Positions 8,571 to 17,463 of a DNA stretch of 43,706 bases are shown piece by piece. A program made the translations under genes and the position numbers. Origin of the DNA: Cytophagaceae bacterium (GTDB taxonomy: Bacteria; Bacteroidota; Bacteroidia; Cytophagales; Cytophagaceae); assembly GCA_029237685.1 (NCBI GenBank), contig JAQZBV010000007.1, positions 1 to 43,706 on the forward strand. Direction: 5' to 3'. Below the pieces are notes generated by a model. That model was given only the letters and a program-made list of their open reading frames with translations, was not told where the DNA came from and made no database searches. Within the stretch, counting starts at the first letter, position 1. Each line of letters opens with the position of its first letter.

Positions 8571-10454
8571 TTATAGTTCTTGTGTTTCGACCACAGGATC
8601 TGGTTCAATGACTTCATCCTTTTCGAAACGTAAATTTTCAATAATGAACTGTTGTCTCTCTTGTGTATTTTTTCCCATGTAGTAATTCAACAGTTTACTA
8701 ATGGACGTTTCCTTTTGCAAAATCACAGGATCGAGACGAATGTTGGCACCGATAAATTGACCGAATTCTTCCGGAGATATTTCACCCAACCCTTTAAATC
8801 GTGTGATCTCTGGCTTATTACCCAATTTCGCGATCGCTTTTTGTTTGGCGTCTTCACTGTAACAGTAAATGGTTTCTTTCTTATTACGTACCCTGAATAA
8901 AGGTGTATCCAGAATGTACAAGTGTCCGCCACGCACCAGATCAGGGAAGAATTGCAAGAAAAAGGTCATCATCAGCAAACGTATGTGCATACCATCCACA
9001 TCAGCATCGGTAGCGAGTACGATCTTGTTGTAACGTAATCCTTCCAATCCATCTTCTATATTGAGTGCGTGCTGCAACAAGTTAAACTCTTCGTTTTCGT
9101 AAACGATTTTCTTCGTGAGCCCAAAACAGTTCAAAGGCTTACCTCTTAAGCTGAATACCGCCTGCGTTTCAACACTTCTTGATTTGGTAATAGAACCACT
9201 CGCAGAATCTCCTTCCGTGATGAACAAGGTAGAATCAAAACGCTGATCTTTTTTCTCTTCGTCAAAATGGATGCGGCAATCGCGTAGTTTTTTATTGTGT
9301 AGGTTGGCCTTCTTCGCTCTTTCGTTGGCCAGTTTTTTGATCCCTGCGATGTCTTTGCGTTCACGCTCAGACTGCAAGATACGCTTTAATAGAGCATCTG
9401 CTGTGGAAGGATTTTTATGCAGATAATCGTCAAATGCTTTCTTTACAAAATCATTGATCCAGTTACGGATCGTAGGTCCTTCAGGTCCTGCCTGAATAGA
9501 TCCCAACTTCGTTTTAGTTTGCGATTCGAATACAGGCTCCTGCACACGCACCGCAATAGCGCCTACGATGGAGGCACGAATGTCAGAGGCATCAAAATCT
9601 TTCTTATAGAAATCCCTAACCGTTTTCACTACCGCTTCTTTAAAGGCTGCTAAGTGTGTACCTCCTTGTGTAGTATATTGACCATTTACAAAAGAGTAAT
9701 ACTCTTCGCCGTATTGGTTGGCATGTGTTAAAGCGATTTCTATGTCATTTCCTTTCATGTGAACAATCGGATAACGGATATTTTCCATATCCGATTTTTT
9801 GTTCAACAGGTCATATAAACCTCTTTCCGAATGGAATATTTTGTCATTGAATTTGATCGTCAAACCAGCATTCAAGAAGGCATAGTTCCACATCTGTTCT
9901 TCCAAAAACTCTGGAATGAAATGGAAGTTTTTAAAAATAGCATTGTCAGGAATGAAGGACATGATCGTTCCATTCTTTTCCGTAGTTGCCGCCTCTTTAT
10001 GATCATTGACCAGATTACCTTGTTCGAAATCGGCAATCTTCGTCCGTCCGTCACGCACGGACTGTACCCTGAACTGAGAAGACAAAGCATTCACCGCTTT
10101 GGTACCGACACCGTTTAAGCCCACAGATTTGTGGATGGCGCCGCTGTCGTATTTACCTCCTGTATTGATTTTAGAGACACAATCGATGACTTTACCCAAT
10201 GGAATACCACGTCCATAATCACGCACGTCTACGCGTTTATCTCCAATTCTGATTTCAATTTGCTTACCATGCCCCATCATGTGCTCATCGATGGAGTTAT
10301 CGACAATCTCTTTTACCAACACATAAATCCCATCGTCGTAGGCCGATCCGTCACCCAGCTTACCGATGTACATACCAGGACGAAGCCTGATGTGTTCTCT
10401 CCAATCGAGTGACTTAATACTGTCTTCGGTATAGTTTGTATTCTTTTCCGCCAT
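8571..10454 (-). CDS. parE: DNA topoisomerase IV subunit B
   Basis: A 627-aa type IIA topoisomerase ATPase subunit. The ATG at 10452-10454 ([11 protein letters not shown]) is chosen. The frame runs 55 codons further upstream, but that stretch is hydrophobic and low-complexity and is not expected of this family. Visible motifs are [12 protein letters not shown], the Bergerat ATP-site motifs [17 protein letters not shown] and [13 protein letters not shown], the TOPRIM motif TEGDSASGS, the metal-binding DVDGMHIR and the C-terminal [13 protein letters not shown]. The protein unlinks daughter chromosomes together with ParC, which is not in this window. It lacks the insert often seen in GyrB, and its length fits Bacteroidota ParE. 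GyrB is the only serious alternative. Confidence 0.9.
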   Translation of the reverse strand: MAEKNTNYTEDSIKSLDWREHIRLRPGMYIGKLGDGSAYDDGIYVLVKEIVDNSIDEHMMGHGKQIEIRIGDKRVDVRDYGRGIPLGKVIDCVSKINTGGKYDSGAIHKSVGLNGVGTKAVNALSSQFRVQSVRDGRTKIADFEQGNLVNDHKEAATTEKNGTIMSFIPDNAIFKNFHFIPEFLEEQMWNYAFLNAGLTIKFNDKIFHSERGLYDLLNKKSDMENIRYPIVHMKGNDIEIALTHANQYGEEYYSFVNGQYTTQGGTHLAAFKEAVVKTVRDFYKKDFDASDIRASIVGAIAVRVQEPVFESQTKTKLGSIQAGPEGPTIRNWINDFVKKAFDDYLHKNPSTADALLKRILQSERERKDIAGIKKLANERAKKANLHNKKLRDCRIHFDEEKKDQRFDSTLFITEGDSASGSITKSRSVETQAVFSLRGKPLNCFGLTKKIVYENEEFNLLQHALNIEDGLEGLRYNKIVLATDADVDGMHIRLLMMTFFLQFFPDLVRGGHLYILDTPLFRVRNKKETIYCYSEDAKQKAIAKLGNKPEITRFKGLGEISPEEFGQFIGANIRLDPVILQKETSISKLLNYYMGKNTQERQQFIIENLRFEKDEVIEPDPVVETQEL

Positions 10455-10577
10455 GTAGTAGTGTAGGATTAATATTGGAACTAAGCAGGATAAATTTACA
10501 AAAAATAGCCAAGTGATGCTTGGATGACTTATCCACAGAGGAATGAAAGGGCAAACTACTGAAAATCTAATATTTAA

Positions 10578-10646
10578 GAGATGAGAAATGAAAAATGAGA
10601 AATGAAAATTACGATTCATCTCTCATTTCTCATCTCTCATCTCTCT
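10578..10646. repeat. Heptamer inverted repeat (GAAATGA type)
   Basis: Four tandem 7-mers of the form GAAATGA/GAGATGA (10578-10605) face about four complementary 7-mers (CTCATCT/CTCATTT, 10615-10646) across a short AT loop. The result is an imperfect stem of roughly 30 bp between parE and the cyclophilin gene. Confidence 0.8.
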
Positions 10647-10688
10647 ATTCTATCCCACAATCACAAACGCTCTCTACTACTCCTAAAC

Positions 10689-10726
10689 ATCAAATCCTGT
10701 CGTACTTTCACACAACAGGATTTGAT
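10689..10726 (-). terminator. Probable terminator after the cyclophilin gene
   Basis: A 12-bp perfect stem (ATCAAATCCTGT / ACAGGATTTGAT) with a 14-nt loop lies 20 bases beyond the cyclophilin stop. The T-tract is weak, so termination efficiency is uncertain. Confidence 0.55.
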
Positions 10727-10745
10727 TTTATAAAATGAATTATAA

Positions 10746-11180
10746 TTACTCGTTGATCACAATCTTCACAATCTTATCGTTCGGTTTGATCTGATCGATC
10801 ACATCCAATCCTTCTACCACTTTACCGAAGCATGTGTGCACGCCATCTAAGTGAGAAGTTCTGTTTCTGCTATGGCAGATGAAGAACTGAGAACCGCCTG
10901 TGTTCTTGCCGGCATGTGCCATAGACAAAACGCCACGGTCGTGGTATTGGTTGTTTCCTTTCGTTTCGCAATCGATTTTATAACCCGGCCCGCCGCCGCC
11001 TGTACCGTCCGGACATCCGCCCTGGATCACGAAGTCAGGCAATACACGGTGGAAAGTAAGGCCGTCGTAAAATCCTTTCTTAGACAATTTCACAAAGTTC
11101 TCTACTGTTTTAGGAGCATCTTGCTCGTAAAACTCTATTTTCATCACCCCTTTTTCAGTGTGTAGTTCTGCTGTTTTCAT
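10746..11180 (-). CDS. Cyclophilin-type peptidyl-prolyl cis-trans isomerase
   Basis: A 144-aa single-domain cyclophilin catalysing proline isomerisation. Motifs are FHRVLPDFVIQGG, the GTGGGGPGYK loop, GVLSMAHAGKNTGGSQFFI and LDGVHTCFGKV. The catalytic arginine and the phenylalanine and glutamine of the active site are all present. There is no signal peptide, so it is cytoplasmic, like PpiB. The usual TPHLDG segment reads RTSHLDG here, a mild variation. The heptamer repeat at 11231-11311 separates it from the WG-repeat gene upstream. Confidence 0.93.
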   Translation of the reverse strand: MKTAELHTEKGVMKIEFYEQDAPKTVENFVKLSKKGFYDGLTFHRVLPDFVIQGGCPDGTGGGGPGYKIDCETKGNNQYHDRGVLSMAHAGKNTGGSQFFICHSRNRTSHLDGVHTCFGKVVEGLDVIDQIKPNDKIVKIVINE

Positions 11181-11230
11181 AGATCAAAATTAAGAATCTT
11201 TTGGGTTAATACAAGTGTTTGAATTTTGAT

Positions 11231-11311
11231 AGTGGTCAGTTGTCGGTGATCAGTGGTCAGTATGAAAGATACTTAATTTGCCTAACCACTGACAACTGAT
11301 CACTGACCACT
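11231..11311. repeat. Heptamer inverted repeat (AGTGGTC type) overlapping a stop codon
   Basis: Four tandem 7-mers AGTGGTC/AGTTGTC (11231-11258) face four complementary 7-mers (GACAACT/GATCACT, 11284-11311) across a 25-base spacer. The right arm contains the stop codon and last codons of the WG-repeat gene. The same unit family recurs at 14807-14835, 14893-14917 and 26771-26789. Confidence 0.85.
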
Positions 11312-13348
11312 TATCATATTTACTTTTCCTCTGTCGCTGACGACATACTCCTTCCCTGCTTTTTTCAATACAATACCTTTCACTCCATCGATCTGAGAGA
11401 AACTTTCATAATCCGGTTCGATTACCCACTTGCCGGATTTATTGATGACGCCTGTTTTACCGTTGGCTGTAGCCGGTGCTAATCCTTTATAGAAAGCCCC
11501 TACACGATCAAACTGAGCCGGGATCGTTTCTTCCATTGATGAATTGGTAAAACCCCACTTATCTTTTGCGCTAAAGGCAATCAAACTTTCACTCCAATAG
11601 CCGAGGTCTTTCCATTTTGTTTTTACCGCTTCACCGTTTGCCTTGATCAGTGAAACCGTCTTTCCGCTGTAGGCCTTGAACTGCGAACCGCCGCAGTAAA
11701 CAATGCTGTCATACTTCGCCGGTGTGATCAATTGACCATTGCTTTGTAACAATCCTTTTTTCTTGGACTTCCCTACTATTGCTGGAAATTCAGGACTGGT
11801 CATGCTGATGTCATCGTAAGCGATTTCACCTTGCGTTTGCATGTTGTAATTCACCACACCAAACTTGCCTTCTTTCTTTACTTTAAACAAACCGTTGCCT
11901 GAAGGATACACCCAGTCGTAGGTTTCCGGCCAAAGAATTTTGCTGTCGTTTCTCAATCCCCAAAGGCCGTTCTTTTTTACAAACCATTCCTTCTGTTTAG
12001 TATTCGCTGCCGATACAATCTGTTCAAATTCTGCTGGAATCACCAACGTTCCTTTGTCATTCACTACGCCGTATTTGCCTAATTGTTTAACGATAGAATA
12101 TCCTTCATACAAAGGTTCTGCCGCTTCAAAGGCCGTGTTGAAAGCCAGGTGAGTGGTTAAACTGTTGTAGAAATAAAATTCTCCGTCTCTCACAACACGC
12201 ACGACGATGGTGCTGTCGTCAGGATATACCTTTTCATACACCTGTCCGGGAGTATATTGTTTCGTGCCGACAGGAAACAATTCATATTTACCTCCCTTCG
12301 ATAAAACCCATAAGGTATTCTTAGCATTGGCTTCAATCTTGTCGAAGTCAAAAGGAACGATCGCTTGGTTTTTTATATCGATGATGCCCCATTTGCCATT
12401 CTTCTTCACGGCTGATTGGCCTTGAATAAAGGGCTTCACGGCTTCGTAACTGACAGGAATATATACTTTACCTAAACGCGTGGTATAACCATACAAGCCT
12501 TTCTGTCCCACCGCAGCATAACCCGAACTGAATGCTCCTACGTAATCGTATTCCAAAGGAAGTTGCACCAATCCTTGGTGATTGACTAAACCGTATTTAT
12601 TTTGTTTTTTCACAATGAACAAATTAGGCAAAGACAAACCGATGCTGTCGTATTGCGGTTCGCTGATCATCTTACCGGAAATGTGAAAGATTCCCCACTT
12701 GTTGTTTTGTTCAAACAACAATTCATGCTGCGTCAAACGCTTCACATGTTGGAGACTCAAAGGCAATAAGTAATTGCAATTGACATGGTTGGCTAGACCG
12801 AAGAATTCACCGGACTTCACCAGCGTTGCATTCGCAGAAATGATTTGCACCATGTCGTATTGCAAGGGACATAAAATCTTTCCCTTCACTTCATCCACCA
12901 ATCCCCATTTCTTGTCTTTGCACACCCAGGTCAATTCGGTGTTGAGAATGGGATTGATGTCCTGGTATTGATGCGGCAATACCGTTCTGCCTCTATCGTC
13001 GAGCAAGCCCCAAAGACCGCCCTTCTGCGCCCATACCTTGCCTTCGCGATAATCGGTTAGTTTTTCGTATTGCAAAGGAAGCACTACCATGCCGTCGCAA
13101 TTGATGACTCCGGATAAGTCCCCCTTCTGCACCACGGCGAGGTTTTGTTTGAAGGGAGAAACCTTGGTATAAATCGGTTCCAAAACCATCATGCCGAATA
13201 AATCGCTATAGCCCCACATCCGTTTGTCTTTATTGTAGCGAGGAATCAATTCATCGGGACAAGGCTTTATCAACTGCGCTTGTGACTGAAGCGTCGTACA
13301 AAGAATCAAGACTAAACTTAGACAGCTTAATTTTTTCTTTAGCATCAT
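11300..13348 (-). CDS. Secreted WG-repeat protein
   Basis: A 682-aa protein with a signal peptide (residues 1-24, LSLVLILCTTLQSQAQ) followed almost entirely by WG (KWG) repeats: more than a dozen units of the form KNGKWGIIDIKNQAIVPF, each about 45-50 residues. WG repeats form small beta-domains of unclear function and are common in Bacteroidota exported proteins. No enzymatic domain is visible. An ATGATG start leaves a one-codon ambiguity. The last three sense codons (Ser-Gly-Gln) and the TGA lie inside a heptamer repeat, so the native C-terminus may have been altered by repeat growth. It follows the SpmAB gene on the same strand after a repeat-filled gap of 183 bases. Confidence 0.85.
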   Translation of the reverse strand: MMLKKKLSCLSLVLILCTTLQSQAQLIKPCPDELIPRYNKDKRMWGYSDLFGMMVLEPIYTKVSPFKQNLAVVQKGDLSGVINCDGMVVLPLQYEKLTDYREGKVWAQKGGLWGLLDDRGRTVLPHQYQDINPILNTELTWVCKDKKWGLVDEVKGKILCPLQYDMVQIISANATLVKSGEFFGLANHVNCNYLLPLSLQHVKRLTQHELLFEQNNKWGIFHISGKMISEPQYDSIGLSLPNLFIVKKQNKYGLVNHQGLVQLPLEYDYVGAFSSGYAAVGQKGLYGYTTRLGKVYIPVSYEAVKPFIQGQSAVKKNGKWGIIDIKNQAIVPFDFDKIEANAKNTLWVLSKGGKYELFPVGTKQYTPGQVYEKVYPDDSTIVVRVVRDGEFYFYNSLTTHLAFNTAFEAAEPLYEGYSIVKQLGKYGVVNDKGTLVIPAEFEQIVSAANTKQKEWFVKKNGLWGLRNDSKILWPETYDWVYPSGNGLFKVKKEGKFGVVNYNMQTQGEIAYDDISMTSPEFPAIVGKSKKKGLLQSNGQLITPAKYDSIVYCGGSQFKAYSGKTVSLIKANGEAVKTKWKDLGYWSESLIAFSAKDKWGFTNSSMEETIPAQFDRVGAFYKGLAPATANGKTGVINKSGKWVIEPDYESFSQIDGVKGIVLKKAGKEYVVSDRGKVNMISGQ

Positions 13349-13389
13349 GAGAGTTTAATTAATTGTTGATTTTATTATCGAACTGTCTT

Positions 13390-13414
13390 GCCCCTAAATC
13401 CCCTGAAGGGGACT
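13390..13414 (+). repeat. 25-bp interspersed repeat, copy 1
   Basis: The 25-bp sequence begins GCCCCTAAATCC and ends GAAGGGGACT, with a small CCCCTGAAGGGG hairpin in its core. It is identical to 35338-35362 and has one mismatch to 26244-26268. Confidence 0.85.
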
Positions 13415-13423
13415 GTACAGATT

Positions 13424-13486
13424 AGAGTATGGAGTTTGAGTATTGAGAATGGATATTCGATACTCGTGCTCCATACTCTTCTCCTT
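13424..13486. repeat. Heptamer inverted repeat (GGAGTAT type)
   Basis: About four 7-mers of GGAGTAT/GAGTATT type are followed by complementary units, with the outer 11 bp perfect (13424-13434 with 13469-13479). A closely similar array follows the same 25-bp element at 35365-35420. Confidence 0.75.
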
Positions 13487-13490
13487 TTTA

Positions 13491-13525
13491 CTTACTACTT
13501 ATAACTTATAACTTATAACTTACCA
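13491..13525. repeat. Heptamer tandem repeat (CTTATAA)
   Basis: Five consecutive 7-mers, three exact CTTATAA flanked by CTTACTA and CTTACCA. There is no opposing arm. On the minus strand it begins a few bases after the SpmAB stop codon. Confidence 0.85.
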
Positions 13526-13531
13526 CTATTA

Positions 13532-14773
13532 TTATACCGGGAAGAACAAGTAAGCCACCGTTATGGCCACAATCACAGACACCAAATCTGCAATCAATCC
13601 GCAGCCTACGGCGTAGCGGCTGTTTTTAACACCTACTGAACCGAAGTATACGGCAACAATGTATAATGTAGTATCGACTGAACCCTGAAAGATACAAGCC
13701 AGTCTGCCGGCGAAGGAATCCGGACCAAATTCGGGATGAGCCAGAAGTTCCAGCATCATGCCTCGTGCACCAGAACCACTCAGCGGTTTCATCATCGCAA
13801 CGGGTAAAGCCGGTACAAATTCCGTACGTAAACCTGAGTAATTAAACAAAGCCGTGATGCCATTCATGATAAAATCAAAACCACCACTGGTTCTGAATAA
13901 AGCGATCACACATAAGATGGCTACCAGGTATGGAATGATGCGCACCGCAGTATTGAAACCTTCTTTCGCTCCTTCAATGAACACTTCAAAGACACTGAGT
14001 TTTTTCCATAAAGCCATCAGGATAAAAGAGGTCATGATAGCGAACACCACAAGTGAAGCTAATAGATTAGAATAGACCTGCATCTGACTTTTTTCCAGAG
14101 AAAGGAAAAAGTAAATCAATCCTGCCACAAACAAGCAGAGTGACAATAAGCCAAGGAATAAGGTCCGGTTGAATAAATTGATCCTTTGCTTAATGCTCAC
14201 AGCAATCAAGCCGGCCATGGCTGCGGAGAAAGTGGTGATCAAAATCGGAATAAACACATCACTTGGATTCTCCGCTTTAAATTGCAAACGGTACATGATG
14301 ACAGTAATAGGAATCAAAGTAAAACCAGCAGCATTTAATACGAGAAACATGATCTGCGCATTACTAGCCGTTTCTTTATTTGGATTGATCTCCTGTAATT
14401 CTTTCATGGCTTTCAAGCCCATAGGTGTAGCGGCATCGCCGAGTCCCAACATATTTGCAGACAAATTAAGCATCATACTGCCGATAGCCGGATGTCCTTT
14501 CGGTACTTCAGGAAATAATTTACGAAAGAATGGATCTATTAAATTGGCTACTCTTTGAATGGCACCGGAGGCTTCACCGATTTTCATCATGCCCATCCAG
14601 AAGGTTAAAATACCTGTAAGGCCCAATGCAATTTCAAAACCCGTCTTGGACATGTCCATCAGGGCTTTGAACATGGTGGAAAAAATTTGCTGATCTCCTG
14701 TCAGAATCCACTGGCCAAGTCCAAAGACCATGGCAAGCAGGAAGAGGGCAATCCAGATGTAGTTTAAGATCAT
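13532..14773 (-). CDS. SpmA-SpmB fusion membrane protein (nucleoside-recognition/gate domain)
   Basis: A 413-aa integral membrane protein. The first half (about 1-195) is SpmA-like, with LNLSANMLGLGDAATPMGL and a short helix NPNKETASNAQ. The second half (about 210-413) is SpmB-like, with KEGFNTAVRIIPYLVA, MKPLSGSGARGMM and CIFQGSVDTTLYIVAVYFG. In Bacillus these are separate spore-maturation genes. A fused form is usual in non-sporulating Bacteroidota, where its transport role is undefined. About eight to ten hydrophobic segments are visible. It lies downstream of the glycogen synthase terminator. Confidence 0.85.
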   Translation of the reverse strand: MILNYIWIALFLLAMVFGLGQWILTGDQQIFSTMFKALMDMSKTGFEIALGLTGILTFWMGMMKIGEASGAIQRVANLIDPFFRKLFPEVPKGHPAIGSMMLNLSANMLGLGDAATPMGLKAMKELQEINPNKETASNAQIMFLVLNAAGFTLIPITVIMYRLQFKAENPSDVFIPILITTFSAAMAGLIAVSIKQRINLFNRTLFLGLLSLCLFVAGLIYFFLSLEKSQMQVYSNLLASLVVFAIMTSFILMALWKKLSVFEVFIEGAKEGFNTAVRIIPYLVAILCVIALFRTSGGFDFIMNGITALFNYSGLRTEFVPALPVAMMKPLSGSGARGMMLELLAHPEFGPDSFAGRLACIFQGSVDTTLYIVAVYFGSVGVKNSRYAVGCGLIADLVSVIVAITVAYLFFPV

Positions 14774-14806
14774 AGCTCAGTACTAAGGTAGCTAAGATAT
14801 GGAAAA

Positions 14807-14917
14807 GTTGTCAGTGATCAGTGGTCAGTGGTCAGAAAAAAATCGAGGGTATAAACTTCGTTTATACCCTCGATTGAACTCTATTTTTTATTACTGATCA
14901 CTGACAACTGACCACTA
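14807..14917. repeat. Heptamer inverted repeat (GTGGTCA type) enclosing a terminator
   Basis: The left arm has four 7-mers GTTGTCA/GTGATCA/GTGGTCA (14807-14834). The right arm has three complementary 7-mers (14893-14913) and ends in the stop codon of the glycogen synthase gene (14915-14917). The arms enclose an intrinsic terminator at 14841-14875. Confidence 0.85.
14841..14875 (-). terminator. Intrinsic terminator after glycogen synthase
   Basis: A perfect 16-bp stem (AATCGAGGGTATAAAC / GTTTATACCCTCGATT) with a three-base loop is followed on the minus strand by seven T. It closes the argS-gpx-phosphatase-glycogen synthase transcript. Confidence 0.92.
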
Positions 14918-16732
14918 TTTATTCTCTTGAGAATATTGGTAAGCCAATCTATACGCTTTATCGTAATAGATCCCCAGATTCTGCCAGTCAAAATGTTCGG
15001 AGGCGTTCTCTGCGCGGTTACGCTGTGCGATACGCTCTCTGCGGGTTTGCTGTACGAAGGCAAACAACTGATTCGCCAATTGTTCAGCCGCATCGTAATA
15101 ACCTTGTGTCCTGCGGTTCACCACATAAATTCCTTTTTCTTCGTTCATAGGAATGTTGTTCAGCACGTAATCTCCGAAACCGGACAAGTCACTCGTTACT
15201 GTCGGTACTCCGGAGGCGATCGATTCCAATGGCGTATAACCCCAAGGTTCGTAATAACTAGGGAACACACCCAAGTGACAACCTCTCACAAACTGATGGT
15301 ATTCCATACCAAATAAGGGATTAGAAGACGTAATGAAATCCGGGTGGTATACGACCTTAACTTTATCCTCCGCATTGTTCACCATGTTCGCCTGACGAAG
15401 AAAACCTAATATTTCATCTTGTGCATCATAAACTAAATTGTGTGTGACAACAATCGGTAGTTCGGCAGACTTCCAGGACAATAAATTTCTACGCAACCTC
15501 AATTTCCAATAATCATCCACGAAATTGCTCAGGTCAGGCAGTTTCAAGTCATTCGAAGCAGAGGCCGCTTCAAACAAACGATCGTGCACCTGTTCCACTA
15601 TGGAATCGCAGGTACGTCTGATCTCTTCCATCACGGCACGGGACTGTAAGACCAAAGGATTGATGGTATGGAACGGCTGCTTGGTCACAAAGAACATCAC
15701 CACGGTCATGTCCATATTGGCTTCCCGCATTTTCCAGTTGAGTCTGGCCAATGCTTCCAATGTCATATCAAAACCTTTGTTGCGGTATTCGTAGCGTCCG
15801 GAAGTGAAAAAATATAATGTTTTATCTAAATCAAATTTATAACTCTGGAAGAAGTGTCCAATGATAAATTGGTTGATCTTATCCTTGTATTCCTTGTGTA
15901 AGTTCTGGAACTCATGCAAAGCGGTGAATCGCTCGATGTTCAGACCATTTGGTAAGATCAGATCCGGTGTACGACCCAGAAGGTACGTACATTCTTTGGC
16001 CGTCACATCACTCACTGTTGTAAATACATTGGCCCCGTGTGTAGCGGCACGCTCAATGTATACCGCCGGTTCGATGTTGAAGTTACGCGCTTCGGCCATC
16101 CAATCGAAGTAGGGCAAGTGATCGTAGAAATCACCGTCATTCATAGCCAGGTATCGACCCAGCATGGTCGCATGTGTAGTAAAGATGGTAGCGATGGGTA
16201 ATCTTTCGTAGCGAATCTCAGGGATAGCTGTTCCGACCATCCATTCATGGAAATGTGCAAGAATTTGTTTTTCAGCACCTAAAGTACCGTGTAATTCCCT
16301 GAAGAATTCTTTTACCGTATAGCCAAAGGCAATCACCTGGTTCAACAAATCGTCATGATCCGGTGTAGCAATGCCATGGTGTTCCCAAAGACCATATTTA
16401 ATCTCGCCTAGACGATTGAAAACACTGTAAGGATTGATCAATACCACTTTCGGTCTGCCTGATACCAGCCAATAGCCATAATGCACATCTATCCCTTTAT
16501 CTCTCATGGCAAGCACAGCCTTACCGATCGGATCATCGTAATTGGATTCCGGTTCAAATTCAGCAGATGCTTTAGCTGGGAAATAAGGTCCTACCAAACA
16601 GTAGTTATCCTTCCAGATCTCCATCATAGTGGGCACTTTGGAGCGTATTACCGTGTAAATACCTCCTACCTGGTTACATACCTCCCAAGCTACCTCGACC
16701 AACTGCGAGGATGTAATGTAATTTCCTGACAT
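14915..16732 (-). CDS. GT3-family glycogen synthase (eukaryote-like)
   Basis: A 605-aa glycosyltransferase of the GT3 (GYS) type, which transfers glucose from a nucleotide sugar to glycogen; it is distinct from the bacterial GlgA (GT5). Recognisable segments are EVAWEVCNQVGGIYTVIRSK at the N-terminus, LAHFHEWMVG, TTHATMLGRYLA, TVSDVTAKECTYLLGR, LPNGLNIERF, FTSGRYEYRNKGFDMTLEAL and the C-terminal donor-site region SYYEPWGYTPLESIASGVP. Eukaryotic-like glycogen synthases are common in Bacteroidota. It is the last gene of the argS operon, 57 bases after the phosphatase gene. That neighbour invites the idea of phospho-control, as in animals, but nothing in the sequence proves it. Confidence 0.9.
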   Translation of the reverse strand: MSGNYITSSQLVEVAWEVCNQVGGIYTVIRSKVPTMMEIWKDNYCLVGPYFPAKASAEFEPESNYDDPIGKAVLAMRDKGIDVHYGYWLVSGRPKVVLINPYSVFNRLGEIKYGLWEHHGIATPDHDDLLNQVIAFGYTVKEFFRELHGTLGAEKQILAHFHEWMVGTAIPEIRYERLPIATIFTTHATMLGRYLAMNDGDFYDHLPYFDWMAEARNFNIEPAVYIERAATHGANVFTTVSDVTAKECTYLLGRTPDLILPNGLNIERFTALHEFQNLHKEYKDKINQFIIGHFFQSYKFDLDKTLYFFTSGRYEYRNKGFDMTLEALARLNWKMREANMDMTVVMFFVTKQPFHTINPLVLQSRAVMEEIRRTCDSIVEQVHDRLFEAASASNDLKLPDLSNFVDDYWKLRLRRNLLSWKSAELPIVVTHNLVYDAQDEILGFLRQANMVNNAEDKVKVVYHPDFITSSNPLFGMEYHQFVRGCHLGVFPSYYEPWGYTPLESIASGVPTVTSDLSGFGDYVLNNIPMNEEKGIYVVNRRTQGYYDAAEQLANQLFAFVQQTRRERIAQRNRAENASEHFDWQNLGIYYDKAYRLAYQYSQENK

Positions 16733-16789
16733 CTAAAAGTTGTGTTTAATGCTTATGCGTTTACGACCTAGCGGTAACCGTGTTACTAA

Positions 16790-17461
16790 TTAATCACAAT
16801 TTTTTTGAACAACAAAATGATTGGTCTCCGGAAAATACGCTAACAGCTGATTAAAGCCTTCTCCTTCAAACACACATCCGTTGTCGATATTGATCCTGTA
16901 GTATTTGTTTTTGTTTGCGATCATCTGTTCAATACTTGTTAACATGGTCGGTGTGTGCCCATGAACAATCGGCTTTCCTCCTGTCCGGATCGGATCAATA
17001 GTCATTGTACGTACCCAATACATGCTGTAGGTATCCTCAAAAAGATCTTCCTTTTCAAAGTTAAGCGCAGCATGTACATAAATAGCATGGTCGTCTTCGT
17101 AATAGTTTACCGTACCCATGATCAAGTCCAGGTAAGGCGATGGGATATCCGCTACATGCTGCACTCCAAAGCTACGCAGTGTCGCATCACCTCCGGCGCG
17201 TATAAAACGAGGTTCAGCTTCCCGATCTCTCAGAGCATCCAGTAACATGACTTCATGATTGCCACGGAGCAACGTCAGGGACTGACCTTTGGACTGAATC
17301 GATAAAAAAAGGTCCAGCACTTCTTTCGTGCGTGGACCTCTGTCGATTAAATCGCCCACAATCACTAAATGATCCGTAGGGTTATAGTCAATTTTATAAA
17401 GTAGTTTTTCTAGCGTAAGAAAACAGCCGTGTATATCGGAGATGACAATCGTACGGCTCAT
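16790..17461 (-). CDS. Calcineurin-like Ser/Thr protein phosphatase family protein
   Basis: A 223-aa single-domain metallophosphoesterase of the PrpA/PP1-like branch. The metal-binding motifs appear in order: SDIHGCF (residues 8-14), GDLIDRGP (about 36-43), RGNHEVML (about 65-72), a histidine in YVHAAL and HGHTP near 165. There is no signal peptide. Such enzymes dephosphorylate Ser/Thr/Tyr residues or dinucleoside polyphosphates (ApaH). The gene starts 2 nt after the glutathione peroxidase stop and precedes glycogen synthase, in a tight operon. The substrate cannot be told from sequence. Confidence 0.88.
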   Translation of the reverse strand: MSRTIVISDIHGCFLTLEKLLYKIDYNPTDHLVIVGDLIDRGPRTKEVLDLFLSIQSKGQSLTLLRGNHEVMLLDALRDREAEPRFIRAGGDATLRSFGVQHVADIPSPYLDLIMGTVNYYEDDHAIYVHAALNFEKEDLFEDTYSMYWVRTMTIDPIRTGGKPIVHGHTPTMLTSIEQMIANKNKYYRINIDNGCVFEGEGFNQLLAYFPETNHFVVQKNCD

Positions 17462-17463
17462 AC

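Noticed and set aside
10455-10619. Longer N-terminus for ParE (55 extra codons)
   Set aside because: Hydrophobic, low-complexity translation of an AT-rich region containing part of a heptamer array. ParE proteins begin near the chosen ATG.
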